A DNA stretch of 64,000 bases, taken from Phycisphaerales bacterium. GTDB lineage: Bacteria > Planctomycetota > Phycisphaerae > Phycisphaerales > SM1A02. Under the pieces are notes generated by a model. It ran no database searches. It saw only the letters and a program-made list of their open reading frames with translations, and was not told the DNA's origin. Positions 53,258-62,005 of this stretch are shown piece after piece; positions within the stretch are counted from its first letter, which is position 1, and every line of letters begins with the position of its first letter. The position numbers were made by a program, and so were the translations under genes. The stretch is from positions 62,001 to 126,000 of the forward strand of contig JAKVBU010000009.1 in the NCBI GenBank assembly GCA_022446885.1. Reading direction: 5' to 3'.

Positions 53258-53965
53258 ATGAATGATGCACTTCTGGACACCGCTGAGTCGCTCCTTGGCT
53301 ACAGCTTCAACGACCGCCAGTTTCTGTCGCGGGCGCTCACGCACGCCTCCAGTGCCGACTGCCGGCTCCAGAGCAATGAACGCATGGAGTTCCTCGGCGA
53401 CGCAGTGTTGGGGCTGGTGGTGGTGGAGTATCTGCACGCGACCTACCCGGACTTGCTTGAGGGAGATCTGACCAAGATCAAGTCGTCGGTCGTGAGTCGG
53501 CGAACATGCGCCGAGGCGGCAATCGAGTTGGGCCTCGAGGGGCTGTTGGTGTTGGGCAAGGGAATGGGCCAGAGTGAGCGGCTTCCGGCCTCCGTAGCTG
53601 CCGCAGCATGGGAGGCTGCAATCGGGGCGATCTACCTCGATGGGGGGCTCGAACCAGCACGCGTGTTCATCCTCGACGCGTTGCGGCAGCGGATCGAGGC
53701 CGGCATCGAGTTGGGGCATCACCACAACTACAAGAGCATGCTTCAACAACATGCTCAACGCACGTTCAATCGTTCGCCGGTGTATGCCGTTCTGGACGAG
53801 CAAGGGCCGGACCATGCCAAGTGTTTCGAAGTAGCCGTCACGATCGATGGTCGCCAGTTTCCGGGGCGGTGGGGGGCCAGCAAGAAGCGAGCCGAGCAAG
53901 AGGCGGCGCTGAGCGCGCTTCAAACGTTGGGGCTCATGCCCCCTGACGACCCGCGGCCTGAGTGA
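53258..53965 (+). CDS. rnc: Ribonuclease III
   Basis: This 235-residue enzyme cuts double-stranded RNA in rRNA and mRNA processing. The signature NERMEFLGDAVLGLVVVEYL (about 41-60) contains the catalytic acidic residues. A C-terminal double-stranded-RNA-binding domain spans about 160-228. Length is normal. It is divergent from rpmH. Confidence 0.96.
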   Translation: MNDALLDTAESLLGYSFNDRQFLSRALTHASSADCRLQSNERMEFLGDAVLGLVVVEYLHATYPDLLEGDLTKIKSSVVSRRTCAEAAIELGLEGLLVLGKGMGQSERLPASVAAAAWEAAIGAIYLDGGLEPARVFILDALRQRIEAGIELGHHHNYKSMLQQHAQRTFNRSPVYAVLDEQGPDHAKCFEVAVTIDGRQFPGRWGASKKRAEQEAALSALQTLGLMPPDDPRPE

Positions 53966-54017
53966 TCCTGCAGGCGTACGCCTCTTGCGGTGGAGAGGCC
54001 GCATTGATCCGGTCGAG

Positions 54018-54728
54018 ATGCGCTTGCGGCCCATGGAATCCAACAGACACAAATGGCTCAAGACCTCGGCGCTGAAGTGGCTCATCGAGACTCGATGGCA
54101 GGCAGCCGCGCGGGAGGTTGTGCTGCCGGGCCCTCGACTGCGGGCAGATGTCGCCGGGTGGCGTGAGGAGGGCGATCGATGTCAAACCGTGCTGATCGAG
54201 TGCAAGGCCACCCGGAGTGACTTCCTTCGCGACGGACAGGATGTGCGTGATCTGCTGGAGCGCCGCGAAGCACTACACAGGGCGATCGAGCAAGCCGGTG
54301 TGCCGGTGCGTCGCCTGCTCTGTGCTGGGCAAGCCTGCAGCGGGACCTTGTTCGATCAGGTGCCCACTGATCGATTCGCGGGCAATGCAGCCGATCTACG
54401 GCGAATGCGGTGCACCTTGATGGCAGTTAACCGGCGCTTGCACCCACGTGGGAAAGGGGCGGGGAAGCTGGCCAAGTTGGCTTGGTGGGGGGCAGCCGAT
54501 GCCTGCTGGATCGCGGTGCCCGCCGGGCTCTTGAAGATCAGAGAAGTGCCCTCGGGATGGGGCCTTCTGGAATTCGACCGCCACGGTCAGGTGCGCGTTG
54601 CACTCGAGGCTCCCGAACTAGCGTCTTCTTTGCGGTGGCGAGAAGGACTGCTTCGTGGCATTGCCCGGGCCTCCACCCGGGATTGGGCCAGGCAGACGCT
54701 GGGCAATGTCTCTGGTGGGCGAGGATGA
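54018..54728 (+). CDS. MmcB-like nuclease-fold protein
   Basis: This 236-residue protein contains RLRADVAGWREEG, VLIECKATRSDFLRD (about 62-76) and DACWIAVPAGLLKIREVPSGWGLLEFD, a pattern like the MmcB DNA-repair family with a restriction-endonuclease-like (PD-(D/E)XK) core, where the Glu and Lys of ECK are candidate catalytic residues. Starts at 53985, 54018 or 54033 are all possible; 54018 is chosen by similarity to the family N-terminus. The gene lies 52 bases after rnc. Confidence 0.65.
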   Translation: MRLRPMESNRHKWLKTSALKWLIETRWQAAAREVVLPGPRLRADVAGWREEGDRCQTVLIECKATRSDFLRDGQDVRDLLERREALHRAIEQAGVPVRRLLCAGQACSGTLFDQVPTDRFAGNAADLRRMRCTLMAVNRRLHPRGKGAGKLAKLAWWGAADACWIAVPAGLLKIREVPSGWGLLEFDRHGQVRVALEAPELASSLRWREGLLRGIARASTRDWARQTLGNVSGGRG

Positions 54729-54783
54729 CGATTGGGGTGTGCGTCCGTTTCTGAGGCTCCCAGTTCGCTTGTCCCGGGTGCGG

Positions 54784-54789
54784 TAGCCT
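54784..54789 (+). promoter_or_regulatory. Leaderless -10 box of the SRPBCC gene
   Basis: TAGCCT ends 6 bases before the ATG at 54796, in the 67-base gap after the MmcB-like gene. Confidence 0.5.
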
Positions 54790-54795
54790 TGTGGC

Positions 54796-55242
54796 ATGCG
54801 AATCCACATAGATCAGTTCGTCAACGGCAGACCCCCTGAGGTGTTCGCCCGGGCCACCGACATCGAGTCGTGGCCGAGCGTCATTCGTGGCATCGAGCGG
54901 ATCGAGGTGGACACGGAAGGCCCCGTGGGGGTGGGTACGCGCTTCACCGAAACGAGGATCATGTTCAAGAAGGAGGCCTCCGAGACCATGGAGATCACCG
55001 CCTTCGATCCGCCGCACTCATACGTGGTGGAGTCCCACTCTTGCGGCGCAGACTTTCACACCACGATCCGGTTCCATCCCGAGGGTGATGGGACCCGCAT
55101 CGAGATGGACATGGTCACGACGGCTACGACACTCATGGCGAAGTTGAGGACCCCTGTGGGGCTGCTGTTCAAGGGGACAATGAGGAAACTCATCGCCAAG
55201 GACTTTGCTGACATTGCCGCAGCATTCGAGCGGGACGCCTGA
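54796..55242 (+). CDS. SRPBCC-family (START-like) protein
   Basis: This 148-residue protein fits the polyketide cyclase/START-like fold: an N-terminal strand and helix (RPPEVFARATDIESWPSVIRGIERIEVD), a sheet of seven strands, and a long C-terminal helix (KGTMRKLIAKDFADIAAAFE). Members bind small hydrophobic ligands or proteins. Translation appears coupled to the following HAD gene one base downstream. Confidence 0.75.
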   Translation: MRIHIDQFVNGRPPEVFARATDIESWPSVIRGIERIEVDTEGPVGVGTRFTETRIMFKKEASETMEITAFDPPHSYVVESHSCGADFHTTIRFHPEGDGTRIEMDMVTTATTLMAKLRTPVGLLFKGTMRKLIAKDFADIAAAFERDA

Positions 55243-55243
55243 G

Positions 55244-55909
55244 ATGCCAGCAGCAATTTTTGACCTCGACGGCACGCTGATCGATTCTTGGTCTGCGCAC
55301 TATGCAGCCTGGCGGGGGGTCGCAGCGGGCTTGGGACATGATCTGAGCGAGGCCGACTTCACCCGCCAGTTCGGCATGAAGAACGAGCCCATCATCGAGA
55401 CACTGCATCTGGCCTCCGGGCACGAAGCGCCGGATGATGCCGCCGTCGCGACCATGGCGCTGGACAAGGAGCGCAGGTACCGAGCTGAAATGGGGCAGGG
55501 CGAGTTCGCCTTCATGCCCGGCGTGCTGGAACTGCTCCGCTCGATGCACGCTCAAGGCTGGCATCTTGCAATCGGCTCGTCGGCGCCGAGGGAGAACATC
55601 GATTTCGCCCTGGCCCACTTCAGTGAGGTGGGCGTGACGTTTGATGCCGTCGCCTGTGGGTGTGATGTCAAGAATGGAAAGCCGGCCCCGGATGTGTTTC
55701 TGTTGGCTGCTTCACGGCTTGGCGTGGAGCCGGAGGCATGCATCGTTTTCGAGGATGCCCCGCCTGGCGTGGAAGCGGCCGCTCGGGCAGGCATGGCTTG
55801 TGTGGGCGTCGCCTCCCGCGGTCGAACACCTGAGGAACTCTCTGGAGCGCAGCGTGTGATCGGAGACTTTCAGGGGCTGACGCCGGACTCACTCACCGCG
55901 CTTCTATGA
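55244..55909 (+). CDS. HAD-superfamily hydrolase (beta-phosphoglucomutase-like)
   Basis: This 221-residue protein begins MPAAIFDLDGTLIDSW, with the Asp7 and Asp9 catalytic pair of HAD phosphatases. It has a helical cap domain with AMGQGEFAFMPGVLELL, then SSAPRENIDFAL, KPAPDVFLLAA and EDAPPGVEAA, the beta-phosphoglucomutase subfamily pattern. The ATG at 55244 is preferred to a TTG at 55205 inside the SRPBCC gene. The sugar-phosphate substrate is not determined. Confidence 0.88.
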   Translation: MPAAIFDLDGTLIDSWSAHYAAWRGVAAGLGHDLSEADFTRQFGMKNEPIIETLHLASGHEAPDDAAVATMALDKERRYRAEMGQGEFAFMPGVLELLRSMHAQGWHLAIGSSAPRENIDFALAHFSEVGVTFDAVACGCDVKNGKPAPDVFLLAASRLGVEPEACIVFEDAPPGVEAAARAGMACVGVASRGRTPEELSGAQRVIGDFQGLTPDSLTALL

Positions 55910-55910
55910 T
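55905..55910 (+). promoter_or_regulatory. Possible leaderless -10 box of the gene at 55920
   Basis: TATGAT ends 9 bases before the GTG at 55920. It overlaps the stop codon of the HAD gene, so may be chance. Confidence 0.3.
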
Positions 55911-55919
55911 GAGCCCCCC

Positions 55920-56345
55920 GTGAGCGAAGTCGATCATGAAGCATTGGAACTGGCCACCACGTGGTTCATCGCCGCCCGGGCGATGTCGGTGGCTGCGGGA
56001 CATCTGTGTCCGTCTCGGGAGGCGACGGCCGGTTTATACGGACGCGCCATTCTCGGTCTCGATGAAGAGACTTGCCTGGCCGCCAAGACGCCTGAGCAGG
56101 TCGGCTCACGGTCGCTGATCGACTGTCTCGCCTCAGTGGCGGCCATGGGGGAGGCGACAGCCGCCAAGATCATGACAGGGGTGATGCTGATCGCGTACGC
56201 CGATGCCAGCATGCACCCATTGGAAGTGCGTTGGGCCTCGTCTCTGGCTTCAGCAGCTGGGCTCACTGAGGCGTCTTTTCAAGCATGTTGTGTCAACGCT
56301 CGCGTCATCGCCACGATGATGGTCGATCCGCATGAGGCAAACTGA
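55920..56345 (+). CDS. Helical protein, TerB-like
   Basis: This 141-residue all-helical protein has a central SLIDCLASVAAMGEATAAKIMTGVMLIAYADASMHPLEVRWASSLASAAGL, reminiscent of the DUF533/TerB-like helical fold, in which an acidic or Asp-containing loop (here YADASMHP) binds metal. It starts at GTG 55920 and its stop overlaps the start of the DUF4145 gene by one base, so the two are probably co-translated. Function is unknown. Confidence 0.65.
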   Translation: MSEVDHEALELATTWFIAARAMSVAAGHLCPSREATAGLYGRAILGLDEETCLAAKTPEQVGSRSLIDCLASVAAMGEATAAKIMTGVMLIAYADASMHPLEVRWASSLASAAGLTEASFQACCVNARVIATMMVDPHEAN

Positions 56346-57202
56346 TGGCGTCCTCAAGCGGCAACTTCGAATTCCTCACCAAGTACGACAACCGCGTCGC
56401 ACGTCTTGCCCATCAGGCCGAGCGATACGTGCACACCGACCCCGATGCATGCCTGTTCAAGCTGCGGCTCATGGTCGAGGTGATGGCTCGCGCGCTTGTT
56501 GAATTGCAGTTGCCGCACCTCGTCTCCACCGACCTCTCCAGCATGCTGCGCGGGCTTCAGCGAAGCGGTCTGCTGCAGCGCAAGGAAGCCGACGGCATGC
56601 ACGCCATCCGCCGTGACGGCAATGCCGCTGTCCACGGTGAGGCCGCAACCACGCCTGCTGCCATGCGCAGACTGCGCGATGCCTATCGCCTGAGCGCCTG
56701 GTATTGCCGAATGATTCGCCGCGGGGCCAAGGTCGATTTGCCCGGCTTCAACCCACCGCAGCCACCTCCCGGAACGGATGCCCAAGCGCAGGTTCGTCAG
56801 CGTGCTGAAATGCTGGAGGCCGCCATTGAAGCCCGTCGCAATCGGGCCAGAGATGCACTGCTGCTCTTCAGCGACAAAGAAGACGTTGACGCCGAGTCTG
56901 CCAGATTGCACGGGGAACTCGAGGCCCTCGAGCGAGTTGCGGTGGTGGCCGGTGAGCCAGTGATCGACGCGGATCTGGTGGCGTTGGTCATGGCCATGGA
57001 CGTCGAGCAGATTCTCGAGCAGCCCGCCTGGGGCCGCACCGCCGATGAGGCCAAGGCTGAGGCCGAGGCCCAATTCAACCTGGTCAAGATGGCATTTGAG
57101 GAGGCCGAGGCGGGCTATCGACAGGAACGCAGCCGAGTGGTCGAGTCTCAGCACGAAGCCGATCGGGCCGCCCGACATGTCCAAGGAGAAGACCCCTCAT
57201 GA
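56345..57202 (+). CDS. Free-standing DUF4145 domain (HsdR N-terminal type) with coiled-coil tail
   Basis: This 285-residue protein has an N-terminal domain that reads FEFLTKYDNRVARLAHQAERYV, FKLRLMVEVMARALVE and HAIRRDGNAAVHGEA, which is the DUF4145 segment found at the N-terminus of type I restriction HsdR subunits. The nuclease and motor domains are missing; a Glu/Ala-rich coiled coil (about 150-285) follows. It is paired with the TerB-like gene and overlaps the sialate esterase by 4 bases. Confidence 0.72.
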   Translation: MASSSGNFEFLTKYDNRVARLAHQAERYVHTDPDACLFKLRLMVEVMARALVELQLPHLVSTDLSSMLRGLQRSGLLQRKEADGMHAIRRDGNAAVHGEAATTPAAMRRLRDAYRLSAWYCRMIRRGAKVDLPGFNPPQPPPGTDAQAQVRQRAEMLEAAIEARRNRARDALLLFSDKEDVDAESARLHGELEALERVAVVAGEPVIDADLVALVMAMDVEQILEQPAWGRTADEAKAEAEAQFNLVKMAFEEAEAGYRQERSRVVESQHEADRAARHVQGEDPS

Positions 57203-59070
57203 ACGCTCTATTGATCGTGTGCATTGCAACGCTGGAGGTCACACCGCTTGTAGGTGATCACGCGGTGCTTCAGCAAGGGCGGCCGATTCCCGTGTGGGGC
57301 ACGGCGGCGCCCGGTCAGGAAGTACGGGTTGTGTTTACAGACGCCAATGGGGCCAAGGAGCATCGAGAGGTGCGTGCTGATGCCCAAGGGGCATGGTTGC
57401 TCGAACTGGCACCGAGACCCGCGTCGGCTGATGGGGCGACGATCGACGTGGCAAGTGGCTCGGAGACATGGCGGGCCGAGGATGTGCTCGTGGGCGAGGT
57501 TTGGATCGCCTCGGGGCAGTCCAACATGGAGTGGCCCCTGCACCGAACCAGCGACGCCGAGGCCTCGGCCCAAACGCTCACCAACCACCGCATCAGGGAG
57601 TTCAAGATTCCCCACGCGTTCGATGACGCACCTCGTGATGAGATTTCCGGTGCTTGGCTCGTCGCCGGGCCCGACACCACGCCGGGCTTCAGTGGTGTCG
57701 CCTGGAACTTCGCGACGATGCTCTCGGAGGAACTGGATGTGCCCCTGGGCATCGTCAACTCATCCTGGGGCGGCTCGAGTGTTGAGGCTTGGATGAGTCT
57801 GGAACAACTCGATGAGGTTCGGGGGCAGTCGCCTCCCGTTCAGCGAGCGGTGCAAGACTGGTACGACGCCCGCTCTCAGAAGGCGGAAGATGTTGAAACA
57901 CTGACGGCGCCGAACATGGATCACGCCCACTGGAACGAAACCGTCCTGCCCGGTGACTGGTCAGCGATGGGGCTGGGTGAGACAGACGGTACGGTCTTTT
58001 ACAGGCTCGCCGTTTGGGTGCCCGAACACTGGGCCGGCAAGGATCTGGCCCTGCGGCTGGGCCCGATTGATGACATCGACGAGACGTTCTGGAGCGGACA
58101 TCTCGTGGGCAGTCGCACCCGCCACGACGTTCCTCGCAACTACACAGTGCCCGGTGAACATGTGAAACCGGGGCGGCATGTGATTGCAGTTCGCAACACT
58201 GATAATGCAGGTGCGGGTGGGTTCTTCGCCAAACGGGGGCAGATGCAATTGCACCCCCTTGACGACCCCTCGGACAAGATTCCCCTGGCAGGTCCGTGGC
58301 GGTGGAAATTGACGTCATCCTGGTCCCGCCCGGCTCGAAACACGCCAACCGTGCTCAACAACGCGATGATCGCGCCCCTTGAGCAACTGCCAGTGACCGG
58401 GGTCATCTGGTATCAGGGTGAGTCAAACGCCCATGACCCCGTGTCGTACGACGTGCTGTTTCCTGCCATGATTGAAGACTGGCGATCACGCTTCGACCAG
58501 CCGCTGCCATTCCACTTTGTCCAACTGGCCAACCTCGATCATCGTCGGGGCGACTGGCACTGGCCGCAGTTGCGTGAAGCACAGCATCGAGCATTGCGAC
58601 TGCCCGACACCGGCATGGCGCTGTGTTTCGACGTGGGCAACCCGCGCGACATCCATCCGAGGGACAAGCGGACGGTTGGCCGTCGGCTCGGGCGACTTGC
58701 GCTCCATCATCAATATGGGCGAGACATTGTTCCGGAAGGGCCCCGCCCGATCTCACTGGAGATGCCCGGCGACGGAACGGCCGTGGTCACGTTCCTGATG
58801 CATGGGGGCACGCTTGCCACGCGAGATGGTCAGGATGTGGCGCTCATGGAGATCGCCGGAACAGACGGCGTGTTCCATCCGGCTCAGGTGCATCTTGATG
58901 GAGACAGAGCCATCGTTCGATCGGACGCCGTTTCAGCTCCATCGCAGGTGCGCTACGGTTGGAGGCAAGACCCCGCAGCGGCCAATCTCGTTGGCGCTGA
59001 GGGGCTACCTGCCACGCCGTTCATGTTGCCCTCCACAGTGCAGCCGCCCGCCGAAGGGGCGACTCCCTGA
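57199..59070 (+). CDS. Sialate O-acetylesterase
   Basis: This 623-residue protein begins with a likely signal sequence and has the SGNH-hydrolase motif SGQSNM (105-110) with nucleophile Ser108, and a second motif WYQGESNAHDP around residue 410. It removes O-acetyl groups from sialic acids or other sugars, probably outside the cytoplasm. The ATG at 57199 is preceded by CAAGGAGAAG about 9 bases upstream. It overlaps the downstream hydrolase gene by one base. Confidence 0.9.
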   Translation: MNALLIVCIATLEVTPLVGDHAVLQQGRPIPVWGTAAPGQEVRVVFTDANGAKEHREVRADAQGAWLLELAPRPASADGATIDVASGSETWRAEDVLVGEVWIASGQSNMEWPLHRTSDAEASAQTLTNHRIREFKIPHAFDDAPRDEISGAWLVAGPDTTPGFSGVAWNFATMLSEELDVPLGIVNSSWGGSSVEAWMSLEQLDEVRGQSPPVQRAVQDWYDARSQKAEDVETLTAPNMDHAHWNETVLPGDWSAMGLGETDGTVFYRLAVWVPEHWAGKDLALRLGPIDDIDETFWSGHLVGSRTRHDVPRNYTVPGEHVKPGRHVIAVRNTDNAGAGGFFAKRGQMQLHPLDDPSDKIPLAGPWRWKLTSSWSRPARNTPTVLNNAMIAPLEQLPVTGVIWYQGESNAHDPVSYDVLFPAMIEDWRSRFDQPLPFHFVQLANLDHRRGDWHWPQLREAQHRALRLPDTGMALCFDVGNPRDIHPRDKRTVGRRLGRLALHHQYGRDIVPEGPRPISLEMPGDGTAVVTFLMHGGTLATRDGQDVALMEIAGTDGVFHPAQVHLDGDRAIVRSDAVSAPSQVRYGWRQDPAAANLVGAEGLPATPFMLPSTVQPPAEGATP

Positions 59071-59948
59071 TGGCCAGTTCGGGGCGATCGCCCTGGCGGC
59101 GTCTGGTGTGGATCGCCCTCGGCTCGCTGGCGACGCTGTGGGTGCTGCTGGTGCTGGCGACCGTCTTCTTGCAGGAGACGTTCATCTTTCCCCGCTGGCG
59201 GGTGCCGGCTCACGAGTACGCCCAGCCCACGCCTGCGGACGTGGAACTGCTTGAGTTGAACACCGATGAGGGCATCGTGCCTGCCTGGTATCTACCAGGC
59301 GAACCAGGCGCCGGGCTGGTGGTGATCCTGCATGGCAATGGCGTCGTGATCGATGCCCATCTTGATGACGCCAGGCGATTCGCTGCCCGAGGCTGGCATG
59401 TGCTCCTGCCTGAGTACCGCGGCTATGGTCGAGCCGCGGGCAGCCCGGGCGAGGGACGGATCACCGATGACGTGCAGAAGTTTGTTCAACGGGTGCAGGC
59501 GATGGAAGCGGTGTCGTCTTCGCCGCTGGTGCTCTACGGGCGTTCCATCGGCAGCGCTGTGGCCGGCGTCTTGGCGCCCAAGCTGGGGGCTCACGGACTG
59601 ATTCTGCACACACCGCCGAGTTCGATTCGAGAGATGGCCCAGCGGTATCTCGTACCCGGCCCGTTGATTCGGCACCCGCTCGACTCGGCAGGCTCGCTGG
59701 CGGCAATGACTAACGTGCCCACCCTCGTACTCGAGCATGCACAGGATGGACTCATCCCCGGCTCACATGTGCAGCGAATCGTCGATGCCAGCGGGGGTGA
59801 ACATGTGATTGTCGATGGGGGGCACAACACGTATGCGTCAGGTCGCGACCGTGACCGCGCCCATGCTGCCATGAACGCGCTACTGGACAGCGTTTCAGGC
59901 GATGCCGGCGAACTCGGCTCGGAGGCGTCGTCGCCAGAGGGCGACTGA
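59070..59948 (+). CDS. Membrane-anchored alpha/beta hydrolase
   Basis: This 292-residue protein has an N-terminal anchor (about 12-32), then an alpha/beta hydrolase core with HGNGVVIDAH (oxyanion region), nucleophile elbow GRSIGSAVAG (about 152-161), and a C-terminal catalytic His in DGGHNTYA. Relatives are esterases of the FrsA/BAAT-like kind, substrate unknown. It ends 20 bases before tRNA-Arg on the other strand. Confidence 0.82.
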   Translation: MASSGRSPWRRLVWIALGSLATLWVLLVLATVFLQETFIFPRWRVPAHEYAQPTPADVELLELNTDEGIVPAWYLPGEPGAGLVVILHGNGVVIDAHLDDARRFAARGWHVLLPEYRGYGRAAGSPGEGRITDDVQKFVQRVQAMEAVSSSPLVLYGRSIGSAVAGVLAPKLGAHGLILHTPPSSIREMAQRYLVPGPLIRHPLDSAGSLAAMTNVPTLVLEHAQDGLIPGSHVQRIVDASGGEHVIVDGGHNTYASGRDRDRAHAAMNALLDSVSGDAGELGSEASSPEGD

Positions 59949-59967
59949 CAGGCTTGACAGGCGCCAA

Positions 59968-60041
<74 letters not shown>

Positions 60042-60075
60042 AAGGGATTGGGAAGACGGGCAGTGTAGCAGCCTC

Positions 60076-60081
60076 TAGCAT
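60076..60081 (+). promoter_or_regulatory. Leaderless -10 box of the hydrolase at 60090
   Basis: TAGCAT ends 8 bases before the ATG at 60090, in the 48-base gap next to tRNA-Arg, with no Shine-Dalgarno sequence between. Confidence 0.5.
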
Positions 60082-60089
60082 GCTGCCTC

Positions 60090-61028
60090 ATGTTGTGTTG
60101 GATCCTGATTGCGTTGGCGCTGATCATGGGTGGCCTCGTCCTGGCCCTGTGGCGGCGGCCCATGTGGTTCATTCGGCGGTTCGTGCGGCTGGGGGTGAGA
60201 CCTCGAGGGCTGCGGTGGACAAGGAAACCAGTGGGAAGCCGAGTCTGGCCGATGTTCCGGACCACGGGCCCCATGCAGGACACGGTTGTGATCCTGCATG
60301 GATTTGGAGTCGATTCGGGTTCGATGCTGTTGCTGGCCCATGCCATGGTGCGCAAAGGCCGCCAGGTGGTCGTGCCCGATCTGCCCGGATTCGGGGATCA
60401 CGTGTCAGGTGAGGTGCTCGATGAAGCGGGCATGATTCAGGCCCTCGAAGATCTGGCTGGTGCCCTGGGCATCGAACGGTGTGTGGTGATGGGTTCGTCG
60501 ATGGGGGGCGCTCTTGCAGCTGCATGGGCCCACGCCCACCCAGAGCGGATCATTGGAGCAGTGCTACTCGATCCGGCCGGCGTGGAGCCGCCGGTAGAGA
60601 ATGAGATCTACGCTGCTGCCCGCGCGGGCGAACATCCGCTGAAGGTTGACTCGATTGCGTCATTGGATCGGATTCTCGATCTGAACTTCGTGACAGTGCC
60701 TCGCATCCCTCGTTTCGTGCGGCGAGATCTCGCTCGAATCGGGGCGGCCAACGCTGACCTGCACGAGCGGATTCTCCGATCACTGGAGCCTCTCATGCTC
60801 GATGGCATCCGACCAAGGCTGGGAGCAATCAAGCAGCCGGTCTTGCTTGTGTGGGGGGAAGCCGACCGTATCATCCACCCCTCGGCGGCCGGTGTCTGGG
60901 CTGAGGGCCTGCCTGACGTCGAGGTGAGCATGTTGCCTCGGTGCGGACATGTGCCTTGGATGGACGCGCGGGCTACGGTGCTGCAGTCAGTAGAACAATT
61001 CGTCGAACGGGTGTTTGAGCAGCGGTAG
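60090..61028 (+). CDS. Alpha/beta hydrolase with N-terminal membrane helix
   Basis: This 312-residue protein opens with a hydrophobic helix (about 1-20). The alpha/beta hydrolase core has HGFGVDSGSMLLLAHA (oxyanion), the elbow GSSMGGALAA (about 135-144, Ser nucleophile) and a catalytic Asp/His pair towards the end (ADRIIHP and GHVPWMD). It resembles lipase or MhpC-like esterases. The substrate is not known. Confidence 0.85.
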   Translation: MLCWILIALALIMGGLVLALWRRPMWFIRRFVRLGVRPRGLRWTRKPVGSRVWPMFRTTGPMQDTVVILHGFGVDSGSMLLLAHAMVRKGRQVVVPDLPGFGDHVSGEVLDEAGMIQALEDLAGALGIERCVVMGSSMGGALAAAWAHAHPERIIGAVLLDPAGVEPPVENEIYAAARAGEHPLKVDSIASLDRILDLNFVTVPRIPRFVRRDLARIGAANADLHERILRSLEPLMLDGIRPRLGAIKQPVLLVWGEADRIIHPSAAGVWAEGLPDVEVSMLPRCGHVPWMDARATVLQSVEQFVERVFEQR

Positions 61029-61031
61029 ACT
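61026..61031 (+). promoter_or_regulatory. Candidate -10 box of the dockerin-protein gene
   Basis: TAGACT overlaps the stop codon of the 60090 gene and lies 43 bases before the GTG at 61075, implying a leader of about 35 bases. Confidence 0.3.
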
Positions 61032-61074
61032 ATGGGCGAGCATCGTTGAGAGGTGCTTTGAGGAGACGTCATCC

Positions 61075-61953
61075 GTGGTGCATCTGATCCTTTCGTTGGC
61101 GCTTGTGGCAGGGCTGTGTGAAGAAGAGGACCTCTTCAACGACGGGTCCATCGGGTCCAATTGGATGCAGGTTTCAGATCCCACCGGTGCCGTGACTTTC
61201 TCTGAACACACGGCGCCGGACGCCGGGCTCCACGTCAACTTCGCAACCAATGCGGCCAGCGAAGACCCGGACGTGGCGGGCATCATGTCGGACGGCTGGG
61301 TCGTAGACATGAATCAGTCCGGCACGATTCAACTGCAGTTTCTCGATGCCATCTGGCCCGCAGGCATCGGATACACCATTTCAATTGGCGTCGGTCTGTT
61401 CGACGGGATGTCCCCTGAGGGTGATCCCAATGTGGTCATTGAAGTGCAAGGCGGTGTTCGGGAGGGCATCGAATACTTTCAGGCGGCTGGGTCCAGTGGT
61501 GAGGGGGCAGCTGCGACTGCGGCAGACTTGGAGCAGTTCAATGGCAACCTCTACATCTGGTGGCAGCACGACGTGGGCATCTGGTATGGGTTCTCGCCGA
61601 CCTGGGTCGTTGATGGGGGCCCTTGGGATGACGTATTCAGCCCCGACAATTCCATGTCGTTGATGTTGGCGCTCTATGGCTCAAGTTCCAGTTGCACCGC
61701 CCCACTGATTGACCAGTTTGGGTTTGAGTCGATGTGCTACCGAACTGGCACAGCGGGGATGCCAGAATTGTGCGACGCCGATGTGATGCCCACCTATGAC
61801 ATTGACATCTTGGACGTCACGGCCGTGCTCGACGTTTGGGGGCAGACCTGTGGCGACTGCCGGGCCGATGTTGACAAGGATGGGCATGTCACGATGCTTG
61901 ATCTGATCGAGGTACTAGCCGCTTGGGGCGACTGCCAGATCAACCCGGCCTGA
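61075..61953 (+). CDS. Secreted protein with C-terminal dockerin-like Cys-flanked repeats
   Basis: This 292-residue protein has a signal-like N-terminus (VVHLILSLALVAGLC), a beta-rich domain rich in Trp and Gly, and a C-terminal tail of two EF-hand-like units: DVMPTYDIDILDVTAVLDVW and DVDKDGHVTMLDLIEVLAAW, with short Cys pairs between (CGDC) and flanking. Tails of this Cys-flanked type in Phycisphaerae are thought to anchor proteins. The GTG at 61075 follows AGGAGA by about 8 bases and was chosen over an earlier in-frame start. Confidence 0.78.
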   Translation: MVHLILSLALVAGLCEEEDLFNDGSIGSNWMQVSDPTGAVTFSEHTAPDAGLHVNFATNAASEDPDVAGIMSDGWVVDMNQSGTIQLQFLDAIWPAGIGYTISIGVGLFDGMSPEGDPNVVIEVQGGVREGIEYFQAAGSSGEGAAATAADLEQFNGNLYIWWQHDVGIWYGFSPTWVVDGGPWDDVFSPDNSMSLMLALYGSSSSCTAPLIDQFGFESMCYRTGTAGMPELCDADVMPTYDIDILDVTAVLDVWGQTCGDCRADVDKDGHVTMLDLIEVLAAWGDCQINPA

Positions 61954-61974
61954 GCAGGTCTGCGACGAGGGCGA

Positions 61975-61980
61975 TATCCT
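61975..61980 (+). promoter_or_regulatory. Candidate -10 box of fabI
   Basis: TATCCT lies 25 bases before the fabI ATG; AGGAGG (61993-61998) is 7 bases before it, so this is an ordinary leadered start with a good Shine-Dalgarno. Confidence 0.45.
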
Positions 61981-62005
61981 GCCTGCCCCCGCAGGAGGAC
62001 TACCC

